Positions 53,390-61,396 of a stretch of DNA of 64,000 nucleotides are shown piece by piece. Made by a program: the position numbers and the translations under genes. The notes under the pieces are model-generated. The model saw only the letters and a list, made by a program, of their open reading frames with translations, did not search any database and was not told the origin of the DNA. Each line of letters starts with the position of its first letter. The stretch's first letter is position 1. The DNA is from Bacillota bacterium (GTDB taxonomy: Bacteria; Bacillota; SHA-98; UBA4971): the NCBI GenBank assembly GCA_014360195.1, contig JACIXY010000009.1, forward strand, positions 26,338 to 90,337. Direction: 5' to 3'.

Positions 53390-54643
53390 TTACTGCTGCG
53401 CAAGGATCTTGTCTACTTCGGCCGCAGCCTGGTCCAGCGCCTCCTTGGGAGAAAGCTGCCCGAAGATTGCCTTCTCGATGTAGCGGGACAGAGCATCACG
53501 GCACTTCACCCAGGTCGGGATATTCGGGTTGGGCTTGCCGTACTGCATGCCCTCGACGAACGCCTTGATGTTGGGATCGTGTGCTATGAAGTCCGCGGTC
53601 GCAAGCGACTTGCGCGGTGGCAGCGTGCCCATGGACGCGTTGATCTTCGCAAGCGAGCTCTTGCTCCCGAAGAACTTGATAGCCTCCCATGCCTGGGCCT
53701 TGTGCTTGGAGTCCTTCGACAGGAACAACCCTGAGAAGGAGTACAGCGTCACCTGCGCCTTACGCTTCAGCGGCAGCGCCACGCGCACCTCTTTGTACAC
53801 CTCTGGGGAATACGTCTTGATCTGGTTGAGTTCCTCCGGCACCGCGAAGAACATGGCCGTCTTCCCGAGAGCCATGGGCGGCGGGGCGGTGGACTGGCCC
53901 ACGTCGTAGCGGGTGTCCGTCACGCCGTCCTTGTGGATGAATCCGACAAGGAACTCGAGCGCCGCCACGCCCTCGGGGCTGTTGAACACTGCCTTCGTGG
54001 AGTCCTCGTTGAAGAAATCGCCGCCGTTCTGCCATAGAAGGCCAGCCCAGATCTGCTGCGCGTCGATGCCCGCGATCGGGAGGTCTAGTCCTTCACGCAC
54101 CAGGCGCCCGTCCTTCTTGACCGCAAGTGCGGTGGCGGCGGCCCGAAGCTCTTCCCAGGTCGTAGGGGGCTTGGCCGGGTCAAGGCCCGCCTCACGGAAG
54201 AAATCAGCCCGATACACGAGAAGTCTCCCGGCCCCGAACATCGGGACGAGGTAGCGTTTGCCCTTATAAAGCCCGGACTCGAGCGTCGCGCCGAAGTCGG
54301 CGGCATCGGGCCAGCCTGCGAGGTAGGAGTCAAGAGGCTCCAGCCGCCCGCTCGCCGCGAACCCAGCCGTGGCCGCGCCGCCGTGCATGAACACATCCGG
54401 CGCAACACCGCCCGCAAAGGCAGTTGCAAGTTTTGTCGAGAGCTCGCCCCACGGGACAAAGCTAACCGTCAGGTCTATGTTGGGGTTGGCAGCCTCGAAT
54501 TCGGGCACGAGTTCGTTGTTAATCACGTCCATGAAACCCTGGGGTGTGCCGGCAAACCACACTGTAACCGTCGTCTTCTGTGCGAAGACAGGCATCGAGA
54601 GAAGCAGGACGCTGAAGACCGCCACAGCCAATATCCGCTTCAT
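53390..54643 (-). CDS. Sugar ABC transporter substrate-binding protein
   Basis: 417-residue extracellular binding protein of the carbohydrate type (family 1). Signal peptide KRILAVAVFSVLLLSMPVFAQ lacks a lipobox Cys. Blocks: VTVWFAGTPQGFMDVINN, EFEAANPNIDLTVSFVPWGEL, APDVFMHGGAATAGFAASGRLEPLD. Of the two nearby ATGs (54649, 54643), 54643 has better spacing from GGGGAGG. First gene of the minus-strand operon that runs to the FAD oxidoreductase. Confidence 0.92.
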   Translation of the reverse strand: MKRILAVAVFSVLLLSMPVFAQKTTVTVWFAGTPQGFMDVINNELVPEFEAANPNIDLTVSFVPWGELSTKLATAFAGGVAPDVFMHGGAATAGFAASGRLEPLDSYLAGWPDAADFGATLESGLYKGKRYLVPMFGAGRLLVYRADFFREAGLDPAKPPTTWEELRAAATALAVKKDGRLVREGLDLPIAGIDAQQIWAGLLWQNGGDFFNEDSTKAVFNSPEGVAALEFLVGFIHKDGVTDTRYDVGQSTAPPPMALGKTAMFFAVPEELNQIKTYSPEVYKEVRVALPLKRKAQVTLYSFSGLFLSKDSKHKAQAWEAIKFFGSKSSLAKINASMGTLPPRKSLATADFIAHDPNIKAFVEGMQYGKPNPNIPTWVKCRDALSRYIEKAIFGQLSPKEALDQAAAEVDKILAQQ

Positions 54644-54857
54644 AGACATGCCTCCCCTTTCATGATTTCGCGCTCACCTGACCTATCCCGACCGCTGCAT
54701 CCGGTAGCACCCGTCCGCCGTAGAACCCGCCCGCCAAGCGGCACCTGGAAAGCCTCAGGCGCCGCCGGCCCTGCTGAACCCTGCACCACCCCCGTTCCGA
54801 CAAGAGTGACCCGTCGCCACGATAATGTCAGCCATGAAGTCCGGTGCCGCAAACCCC

Positions 54858-54910
54858 TGTAACACCACCTGCATGTTACAATATGTGTTACAATAGATGT
54901 TTCATGTTAC
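54858..54910 (-). promoter_or_regulatory. Cluster of TGTTAC hexamers upstream of the sugar operon
   Basis: TGTTAC occurs at 54874, 54886 and 54905 on the plus strand, and the complement TGTAAC at 54858. Together they form direct and inverted pairs about 215-265 bp before the binding-protein start. This could be the site of the operon's LacI protein. Promoter boxes are not clear. The rest of 54644-55112 holds no gene. Confidence 0.45.
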
Positions 54911-55112
54911 GCTGGTATCGGTACTTATGATTCTCTGGAGTGTGGCGCAGCTCCTGCCGTGCGAGACAGCCGGTGGCTTGAAACATGTTGCAGGAGCGTA
55001 TCATACTTTCCCACTTAGAGCCATCAACCGGACCGCGGACTCGCGGGCGTCCACCATGTGTGAACTACTGTGAATCTTCAGCCTGGCACGGTACGCCTCA
55101 AGTCCCGCAAAG

Positions 55113-55418
55113 GCGCTCCCGTTCGACGAGCAGCAGATGCTCGCGGCGGTGAGGGCGCTCATGACGCGCGGCAGGATTATGCTCCTCGACGAGCCGTCCA
55201 TGGGTCTCTCGCCCATCCTGGTGCAAGAGATATTCAGGGTGATTGTAGAGATCAACGAGGCGGGCACGACCATCTTGCTCGTAGAACAGAACGCCAACAT
55301 GGCGCTCAAGGTGGCGCACCACGGCTACGTGCTTCAGACGGGCGAGATCGTGCTGGCGGGACCGGCAGTAGAGCTAGCGAACGACCCGAGGGTACGGGAA
55401 GCGTACCTGGGAGGCTAA
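55113..55418 (+). pseudogene. livF: livF remnant (branched-chain amino-acid ABC ATPase, C-terminal part)
   Basis: The frame reads FDEQQMLAAVRALMTRGRIM, LLDEPSMGLSPILVQEIF, TTILLVEQNANMALK, VAHHGYVLQTGEIVLAG and REAYLGG. This is LivF from just before the signature to its natural end. The Walker A half is missing, the signature LSGGEQQ is degenerate, and no liv neighbours exist. The stop codon TAA lies within the 5' end (CTAAGTGAG) of element copy F. Confidence 0.85.
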
Positions 55419-55520
55419 GTGAGAGTGCATGCAGGTGTCGGGTTGCCGGTGTTGCGCTCTCCCTTTGCGCCGCCGGCAACCCCCCAAAGGGTCGGAATCT
55501 TTTCTATTCCCCGCGAATCA
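55415..55520 (+). repeat. MITE-like palindromic element, internally deleted copy F
   Basis: Starts CTAAGTGAGAGTGCATG, keeps CGGGTTGCCGGTGTTGC and a matching GCCGGCAACCCCCC, but lacks the central hairpins. The 3' end is unclear. The 5' end is fused to the last codons of the livF remnant. The following 55521-55721 holds no gene. Confidence 0.6.
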
Positions 55521-55721
55521 TTCCAAGTGTCACTCCCCAGAGCTGACCAACGAGGTACATCAGAAGTACATCAAAGGTGGACGACTTCCCGCCACATCAC
55601 ACCTGGTGGGTGGCTGAAAACCTTCCACCCGCATCCGCATGCGTGTGCCAGCGCCTGGTACACCTCATAGGCAGAGGTGCCCAGCCCTGCCCACGCCTGC
55701 TCCCGTCCCGAATGGGTTACA

Positions 55722-56519
55722 TCAGCGCGAGCATGGGCAGAAGCGCTCGTAGCCCATGAGCTTCGCCGGCCCGGCGGCGGTGACGCCGTAAAAGATGATT
55801 GGCTTGCCGCTCAAAACCGCGAGGAGACCCTCGACAGTCCCGTTGGCCAAAACCGTGCCTGTGGAGAGGACTAGGTCTGCCCAGCCAATGACCTCGGGGT
55901 TGCGCTCGGCGCCTTCGATGATCACGCCCTGGCGGGACGTTCCGATGTTTGCTGGGTCCATATCTGTGACGCGGACCTGGAAACGGCCCGCCCCTGCCAG
56001 GGCGCTCACTATCGCAGGCTGAAGGCCGATGACAGCGACGCGCGGCCGGACCGGCCCTTCATCGGGGTGACCAGCGGCAGTGACGCGACCGGCCGCGGCG
56101 CCGCAGCTTGTGATGTGCTCCACATGCTCGCGAAGGAGCCGCGCGCACTCCTCGGGCTCGTTGTCGCGGCAGTGAAGGGTGTGGTCGACAAGGCCGAGGT
56201 GGCGCATGACGGCGTTACAGGTGGCCACGAACACCGCGCGCTCGTAGTTGGTCCGCAGCGGGAGCGCGATGACGTCGGCGAGCCTGCCCTGGAACGGCGC
56301 GGGCATGTCGGTGTACGCCTGGCCGTTGCTATCGCGGAAGCGCGCCTGGATCATGACCTCCCTGCCCTTGAGCAGCGGGAAGTCGCGCCTTGTGGGCGAG
56401 CCGATGGCCTCCTCCGGCGTGAGTGGCCGGGCTGTGATCACTTCGACCTCGTCGCCCGCGAGATCATGCGAATGAATCAGCTCTCTGAACTTATCCCTGC
56501 ACAGGTCAAGGACTTGCAT
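55722..56519 (-). CDS. DUF364/DUF4213 protein (putative heavy-metal chelation domain)
   Basis: 265 residues. The N-terminal part (VLDLCRDKFRELI to PLRTNYERAVFVATCNAVMRHLGLVDHTLHC) resembles DUF4213, and the C-terminal Rossmann-like half (VAVIGLQPAIVSALA, RVTDMDPANIG, WADLVLSTGTVLANGT) is DUF364, which databases describe as a putative heavy-metal chelation domain. The start ATG 56519 follows GGAGGGCGAGCTGGG; the frame is open to 56603. It lies downstream of the molybdate genes, with the large dyad array in between, so a metal-related role is plausible but unproven. Confidence 0.75.
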   Translation of the reverse strand: MQVLDLCRDKFRELIHSHDLAGDEVEVITARPLTPEEAIGSPTRRDFPLLKGREVMIQARFRDSNGQAYTDMPAPFQGRLADVIALPLRTNYERAVFVATCNAVMRHLGLVDHTLHCRDNEPEECARLLREHVEHITSCGAAAGRVTAAGHPDEGPVRPRVAVIGLQPAIVSALAGAGRFQVRVTDMDPANIGTSRQGVIIEGAERNPEVIGWADLVLSTGTVLANGTVEGLLAVLSGKPIIFYGVTAAGPAKLMGYERFCPCSR

Positions 56520-56800
56520 CCCAGCTCGCCCTCCTTCGTCCATGTGTTCCTCGTGCCATCGGAGCCCCAGTCCCCGGGGAGTCGCTACAGAACAGATAGC
56601 CAACTCAAGAGTTAAGGGATGACACCGTCATGCCACCGCTTGGCGGCTGAGCGGGCCGCGCACGGCCCGCACATAGTTCAACTCTGAGCCCGGCCATGGA
56701 TCACGTACACGCACAGGACTCACAACTGCCTCCGGGTTGATGACCCGGCAGCCCTTTGTGCGTCAAGCCTGATGTACGAGTGCCTGCGTTCGTCCCTGGG

Positions 56801-57545
56801 TGGTCCCTGGGATCCCAGGATCTCTTGCGCGGGTGGTCCCTGAGGGAGCAACCCCGTGCGAAACGTGGTTACTAAAGACCCACCCTCTTGGAGCCTTAGC
56901 CGGCGGGAAGGCGGAGCTGGTCCACTGGTAACCAGGATCCACGCGGAAATGGTCCCCAGGGGACCACCTTTGCGCACCACGTGGTCCCCGCGTAACCACC
57001 CTCCCAGATGCCCACAGACAGCTGGTCTCCAAAGGACCAGGATTTGCGTGCGGGTGGTCCCTGGAGGAGCAACCCTGTGTGAAATGTGGTTACCAGAGAC
57101 CCACCCTCCTGGCGCCCCGGCCGGCAGGAAGCCGGAACTGGTCCTGAGGTGACCAGGTTCCACGCGGAGGTGGTACCCAGGGAATCAACCTCGCGCGCCA
57201 CCTGGTCCCCACGTAACCACTTTACCAGACGCTCATAGACAGTTGGTCCTCAGGGAACCAGGATTCGCGTGCGGATGGTCCCCACGGGATCAACCTTGCA
57301 GGCAACCTGGTCCCTTATGGACCACCCCTTGTGGCGGGCAAGGCGTCCTGGTCACGAGAGGACCAGGACGTGTGCCAAGATGGTCCCCGGAGGACCATCT
57401 TCACGCGGGGTCTGGTCCCCGGTGCTCTACCTTGCCTGGTTTCAACGAGAGAGCGCGGCAGGGGTGGTCCCGAGAGGACCAGATTTCGAGCCGGGCTGGT
57501 CCCCACAGGACCACGTCTGCCCGCAACTTGGTCCTCGGGGGATCA
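56801..57545. repeat. Dyad array 1: 21 phased 17-bp palindromes in seven triplets
   Basis: Unit: TGGTCC-N5-GGACCA, 17 bp. Starts: 56801, 56834, 56866; 56918, 56950, 56982; 57023, 57055, 57087; 57139, 57171, 57203; 57244, 57276, 57308; 57349, 57381, 57413; 57465, 57497, 57529. Within triplets the step is 32-33 bp, between triplets 41 or 52 bp. Best units: TGGTCCCCAGGGGACCA (56950), TGGTCCCCGGAGGACCA (57381), TGGTCCCGAGAGGACCA (57465). The 15-bp spacers are also related. Triplets 1-2 and 3-4 look like a 221-bp tandem duplication. No plausible protein is encoded. Confidence 0.9.
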
Positions 57546-57992
57546 CTCGTATCCCGGCTGTCGGCGGGTGCGTGCCCGCCTATAGATGCGCAACATCAAA
57601 CCTAAACGCAAGTCACGGACGACATCATCAGCACGCCTACGGTGGCCTATGAATACGCAACATCGAATTCAAACCCTCGGGCGGTTGTATGCCGCTGCGC
57701 GGCTGATTACGCACTCGTATGGCCGCACACTCATTCAAGTTTGAAACTGGCTATCTGTATCCGGGCGCCGCCTCCTCAGCACCTGAGACCCGAACCTGGA
57801 CCTCGACCTCGACCTCGACCTCGACCTGGACCTAGACCTGGACCCGGACGGGGGGATCGGCGACATCGGCGTTGCGTCCCTCGAACCGCGAGAGCGTTCA
57901 TTACGCGCGCGGCACGACACAACACGGCGCGACACGACATGATACCGGAGGGCACGGCGGGACAGGACGGAACAGGACAGAGGCGCAAGCCC
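57546..57992. repeat. Gene-free flank of array 1 with hexamer repeat
   Basis: Two related segments (CCTATAGATGCGCAACATC at 57580 and CCTATGAATACGCAACATC at 57643), then an imperfect hexamer array of CGACCT units at 57797-57850, then GACACGACACGG-like short repeats to about 57990. No gene is seen. Confidence 0.6.
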
Positions 57993-58823
57993 TCACTCGT
58001 CAGGCGTCCCGAACCCGCACTGCTCGAGCGCCTTCCTGGCTTCCGGCGAGCGCAGGTAAGCAAGGAACTTCTGCACTTCCTGCTCGTGCTTCGTCCCCTT
58101 TATCATGGCACCCTCAAATACCACGCACTCATGGGACCCGGACGGTGCCTCCGCGATTGCCTTAGCTTTCGTCGACTTGTAAAGGGTGCTACCGTAAACG
58201 AGCCCGGCATCGGCGTCCCCCAGCTCTACGTAGGTCAGGACCTGCCGTACGGTCCTCGCGTACACCAGCCGTTCTGCGAGAAGCTTGTCGAGTCCCATGT
58301 GTTGCAGGACCTGCATGGCGTATGCTCCCGCCGGCACGATCCGGGGATCGCCGATCGCGATCTTCCGCACCGAAGGGCTCGAGAGCCATTTCCAGGGGTC
58401 GCCGGCCACCTTCGCGTTGCTGGGAACTGCGAGGACGATCTTGTCAAGAGCAGCAACGAACCGCGTCTCCGGAGCAATAAGTCCCTCGTGCTCGAGTGTG
58501 TCCATGTGGCCCCCGCCCGCAGGGAATATGACTGCGTCCAGCGGGGCGCCCTGCTTCACCTGCGCCGTTATGGCCCCACCGCTTGCGAATGTGAAGGACA
58601 CCGCGATGCCGGGGTTTGCGGCTTCGAACGAGCTCTTGATGAGCTCGAGAGCATCGAGCAGGCCCGCTCCTGCTCCAACGGTTATCTCTCTGCGCGCGCC
58701 AGCCATGGCACCGGTGGCAGCGGTGAGCAACGCTGCGACAATAACACAAACCACACCGAGCCTTAGGAACACCGCCGTTGGTAGCACGGCAACTCGTCGC
58801 GCAGTTCTTGTGATTCGCTGCAT
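57993..58823 (-). CDS. modA: Molybdate ABC transporter substrate-binding protein
   Basis: 276 residues with a signal peptide (LGVVCVIVAALLTAATGAMA). ModA blocks: VGAGAGLLDALELIKSSFEAANPGIAVSFTFASGGAI, QVKQGAPLDAVIFPAG, and VELGDADAGLVYGSTLY. It binds molybdate or tungstate for import with ModB and ModC. In this cluster the order on the minus strand is moeA-like, modB, modC, modA, with long intergenic gaps filled by repeats. AGGAAA precedes the ATG. Confidence 0.92.
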   Translation of the reverse strand: MQRITRTARRVAVLPTAVFLRLGVVCVIVAALLTAATGAMAGARREITVGAGAGLLDALELIKSSFEAANPGIAVSFTFASGGAITAQVKQGAPLDAVIFPAGGGHMDTLEHEGLIAPETRFVAALDKIVLAVPSNAKVAGDPWKWLSSPSVRKIAIGDPRIVPAGAYAMQVLQHMGLDKLLAERLVYARTVRQVLTYVELGDADAGLVYGSTLYKSTKAKAIAEAPSGSHECVVFEGAMIKGTKHEQEVQKFLAYLRSPEARKALEQCGFGTPDE

Positions 58824-59109
58824 TTTCCTCCAGCCTCCACCGCCTCGAACATTGCCAGCACATTCGCCCCGCGCCAGGACTTGCGTGTTCAGTTAGCGGA
58901 GCGTCCCCCCGGACGCGCTGCACGCACTACCAGGCCGGCCGGCGGGTTTCCAACCAGTTTTCCTGCCAAAGTGGTCGGGTCCTGGTCGGTGCCGGCCCGT
59001 TCGCGCCTGAAGCCCGGCCAACCGGTCCGTTGTTCGGTACGCGGTTCAGCAGGGTGGTCACTCCGTTGCCGCTCTCATGCCCGTGCCGCTCGCTCCCCCG
59101 CCATGCGGA
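58824..59109. other. Gene-free stretch between modC and modA
   Basis: 286 bp without a gene. It has several TGGTC/GGTCC words (58972, 58983, 59055) but no unit fitting the 17-bp dyad exactly. Confidence 0.35.
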
Positions 59110-59967
59110 TTAAGCCAAAGGCAAGGGTGGCCGACCGGCGTCCCCCGGGCACCTCCTGGCGCCGGTACTCGCACTGATACCTGGACCGGCTCCGACGCCA
59201 GCACCAGCACCAGCGCCAGCGCCAGCGCCAGTGCCAGCACCAGTGCCAGCACCAGTGCCAGCACCTAGACCAGCCCTGACCTGTAGACTCTGCTTCCCGC
59301 GATTCAAATAAAGGATGGCATCGCCGAGCCTCTCAGCCTCCTGCCGATCATGGGTCACGAGGACGAACGGGATCGCCCACTGGCGCTGCAGGGCAAGAAG
59401 TTCGTCCTGGACCGCGTGGCGCGTGTCCTCGTCGAGGGCGTTCCAGGGCTCGTCGAGGAGCAGCACCTCTGGCTCGGTCATGAGGGCGCGCGCGAGCGAG
59501 ACCCGCTGCTGTTCACCTCCGGAGAGCTGGCATGGGTACCTGTCCTGCAGGTGCACGATGCGGAGCATCTCGAGTATGTCCAGGACCGTCAGGCGAAAGC
59601 CGCGGCCTCGCTTGCACCGTCCGCCGATGCCGTACATGACGTTCTGCTTCACCGTCAGGTGGGGGAAAAGAGCGTAGTTCTGGAACACGTAGCCGACTCG
59701 CCTGCGCTGAGGGGGTAAGTTTATCCCGCGCTCAGAGCAGTAAAGGACCCTGCCACCAAGCTCGATGGTGCCTCTGTCGGGCCTCTGCAGCCCCGCTATG
59801 CAATCGAGGACGGTTGTCTTTCCAGCACCCGACGGCCCGAAGATCACAATGATGCCTGAGTCCCACGAAAACGATACCTCAACCACAAAATCCGCGAGAC
59901 GCTTGGTTATCTGTACCTTCAGTGAACCCATCCCCTTCTCGCACCATCCCGCACCCATTTGGCTCAT
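59110..59967 (-). CDS. modC: Molybdate ABC transporter ATPase with repeat-encoded C-terminus
   Basis: 285 residues. Walker A GPSGAGKTTVLD, signature QLSGGEQQRVSLARAL, Walker B LLLDEPWNALD, and the H-loop LVTHDRQEAERLGD. The C-terminal TOBE/MOP domain of normal ModC is missing; instead, after residue about 225, there is an AG/TG-repeat tail (GAGTGAGTGAG type) encoded by imperfect hexamers. The start may be 59967 or the ATG at 59931, which follows GAGAAGGGG. The ATPase domain itself looks complete. Confidence 0.88.
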   Translation of the reverse strand: MSQMGAGWCEKGMGSLKVQITKRLADFVVEVSFSWDSGIIVIFGPSGAGKTTVLDCIAGLQRPDRGTIELGGRVLYCSERGINLPPQRRRVGYVFQNYALFPHLTVKQNVMYGIGGRCKRGRGFRLTVLDILEMLRIVHLQDRYPCQLSGGEQQRVSLARALMTEPEVLLLDEPWNALDEDTRHAVQDELLALQRQWAIPFVLVTHDRQEAERLGDAILYLNRGKQSLQVRAGLGAGTGAGTGAGTGAGAGAGAGAGVGAGPGISASTGARRCPGDAGRPPLPLA

Positions 59968-60043
59968 GCCCTCGAACCCTGGCCCCTACTTTGATCCTGC
60001 TCTCTGGTCTGCTCGCGACCCCTACCTTGACTCCGCCCCCGCC

Positions 60044-60241
60044 CCTAAGTTATGGTGCGTTAGTTCTCGCCCATCTTCCAATCGTTGCCGGGTTGCCGGT
60101 GTTGCACTCGGGGACGGCGCCCCAAGCGGGGCGCCTTGACAAAATCCGGCCCGTCAAGCCAGTGGCCGGATTTTGACACCCCTCGTGCAATCACCGGCAA
60201 CCCCTCCCAAAAGTCGGGAACATTTCTGCATCCCCACTTAG
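60044..60241 (+). repeat. MITE-like palindromic element, copy E
   Basis: 198-bp full copy between modB and modC. Ends: CTAAGTTATGGTGCGTTAG and CATCCCCACTTAG. The inner AAAATCCGGCCC and GGCCGGATTTT arms are intact. If it terminates transcription, it would separate modC-modA from modB. Confidence 0.85.
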
Positions 60242-60348
60242 TCCTGCCCTTAGCCCTACCCGTAGCCCTGGCCCTGGCCGCGGCCGCGACCGCAGCCGCG
60301 ACTGCGACCCCACCAGCTGACGAGCGAGCTCCGAGCCGCGCGACGGTT

Positions 60349-61041
60349 TCAGCTTCTTCGCGCCCGCCGGAATCTGCCGAGTTGCCTTTCCGACCACATC
60401 CGGCTGAGATACGTGGCAGCAAAGCCGAATACGAGCATGATCCCGACAAGCAGACCCGCTGAACGCATGTCCCCGGACTCAGTCGCAACGTAGATCGCCG
60501 TCGGCATCGTCTGCGTGCGGCCCGGGATCGACCCGGCCACCATCAGGGTGGCGCCGAACTCCCCCAGGGCACGCATGAACGTCAGAAGGACACCGGCGAT
60601 GAAGCTGGGCCACGCAAGGGGCAGGGTGATCGTAAAGAACACCTTCGCTTCTGACGCGCCAAGCGTGCGTCCGGCCTTTTCGAGGGACTCGTCGATGGAA
60701 TCGAGTCCAGCCCTGAGCGTCCCGTACATGAGCGGGAAAGCCACAACGGCTGACGCGATGACCGCGGCCCACCATGTGAAGAGCACCCGGACGCCGAGGA
60801 AGGCCTCGAGAAACCGTCCTACCGGCCCGTTCTTCCCGAGGAGCAGCAGCAGGACGAACCCGGTCACAGTGGGCGGCACCACCATAGGCAGGGTCAGGAG
60901 CGTGTCGAGCGCAGACTTTCCCACGAAAGAGAACCTTCGCATCGCCCAGGCAGCGAACGTGGCAACGCATGCCACCACCCCAGTTGCGACAGTGGCAACT
61001 CGTATTGAAAGCAACATTGGCGCGCCCCAGCCCGCTAGCAT
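60349..61041 (-). CDS. modB: Molybdate ABC transporter permease
   Basis: 230 residues with five membrane segments. ModB blocks: LDTLLTLPMVVPPTVTGFVLL, TLRAGLDSIDESLEKAGRTLGASEAKVFFTITLPLAWPS (EAA loop), and RALGEFGATLMVAGSIPGRTQTMPTAIY, which is characteristic of molybdate/tungstate permeases. ATG 61041 or the internal ATG at 61017 could start it. The C-terminus is Arg-rich. The next stretch to copy E (60242-60348) contains another CCCTGGCC-type simple repeat. Confidence 0.92.
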   Translation of the reverse strand: MLAGWGAPMLLSIRVATVATGVVACVATFAAWAMRRFSFVGKSALDTLLTLPMVVPPTVTGFVLLLLLGKNGPVGRFLEAFLGVRVLFTWWAAVIASAVVAFPLMYGTLRAGLDSIDESLEKAGRTLGASEAKVFFTITLPLAWPSFIAGVLLTFMRALGEFGATLMVAGSIPGRTQTMPTAIYVATESGDMRSAGLLVGIMLVFGFAATYLSRMWSERQLGRFRRARRS

Positions 61042-61047
61042 TGTGCC

Positions 61048-61278
61048 TCATACCCCTTGTGCTTCATATCCCTGTCCGTGCCTCTGGTCCTGTCCCTGTC
61101 CCTGTCCCTGTGCTTGCCCCTGTCCGTGTCCGCGTCCCTGTCCGTGTCCGTGTCCGCGCCCCTGCTCTCGCTCCTTCATTTGTTCGCGATCCCGCCCCGG
61201 CTTCTGTTTCCGCTCCTGATTCTGCTCCTGCTTTTCCTCCCGCTCCCGGCCCCGCTCCTGCGTTCGTAGCCAGTTCAT
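61048..61278 (-). other. Repeat-encoded open frame directly before modB
   Basis: A 76-codon frame (starting MNWLRTQERGREREEKQ) with AGAGG before its ATG and a stop 6 bp before the modB start. Its sequence is almost entirely E/R/Q/G/H repeats translated from imperfect CTGTCC-type hexamers (61070-61265). It may be a leader peptide coupled to modB or only an accident of the repeat. I see nothing else in 61042-61396. Confidence 0.25.
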
Positions 61279-61396
61279 CGGTGCGCCTCTTCAGTCACCA
61301 CCGCATTCACACTGCCGGCTCAGACCACCGTGGGCAACATGCCTCCACTGCCCGCCGCCGCTGCGTCACCTGTACTGCCGGCCTGTACCGTCCATG

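Noticed and set aside
56720..57163. Minus-strand 147-codon frame across the dyad array, and plus-strand frames at 57243-57652
   Set aside because: They follow the repeat in several frames at once, have no ribosome-binding site and give Gly/Pro/Thr-rich sequence with no family resemblance.
56801..57545. Reading the phased array as a CRISPR array
   Set aside because: The repeated part is a variable dyad, the spacers are themselves related and only 15 bp, spacing alternates 32/41/52, and no cas gene is present.
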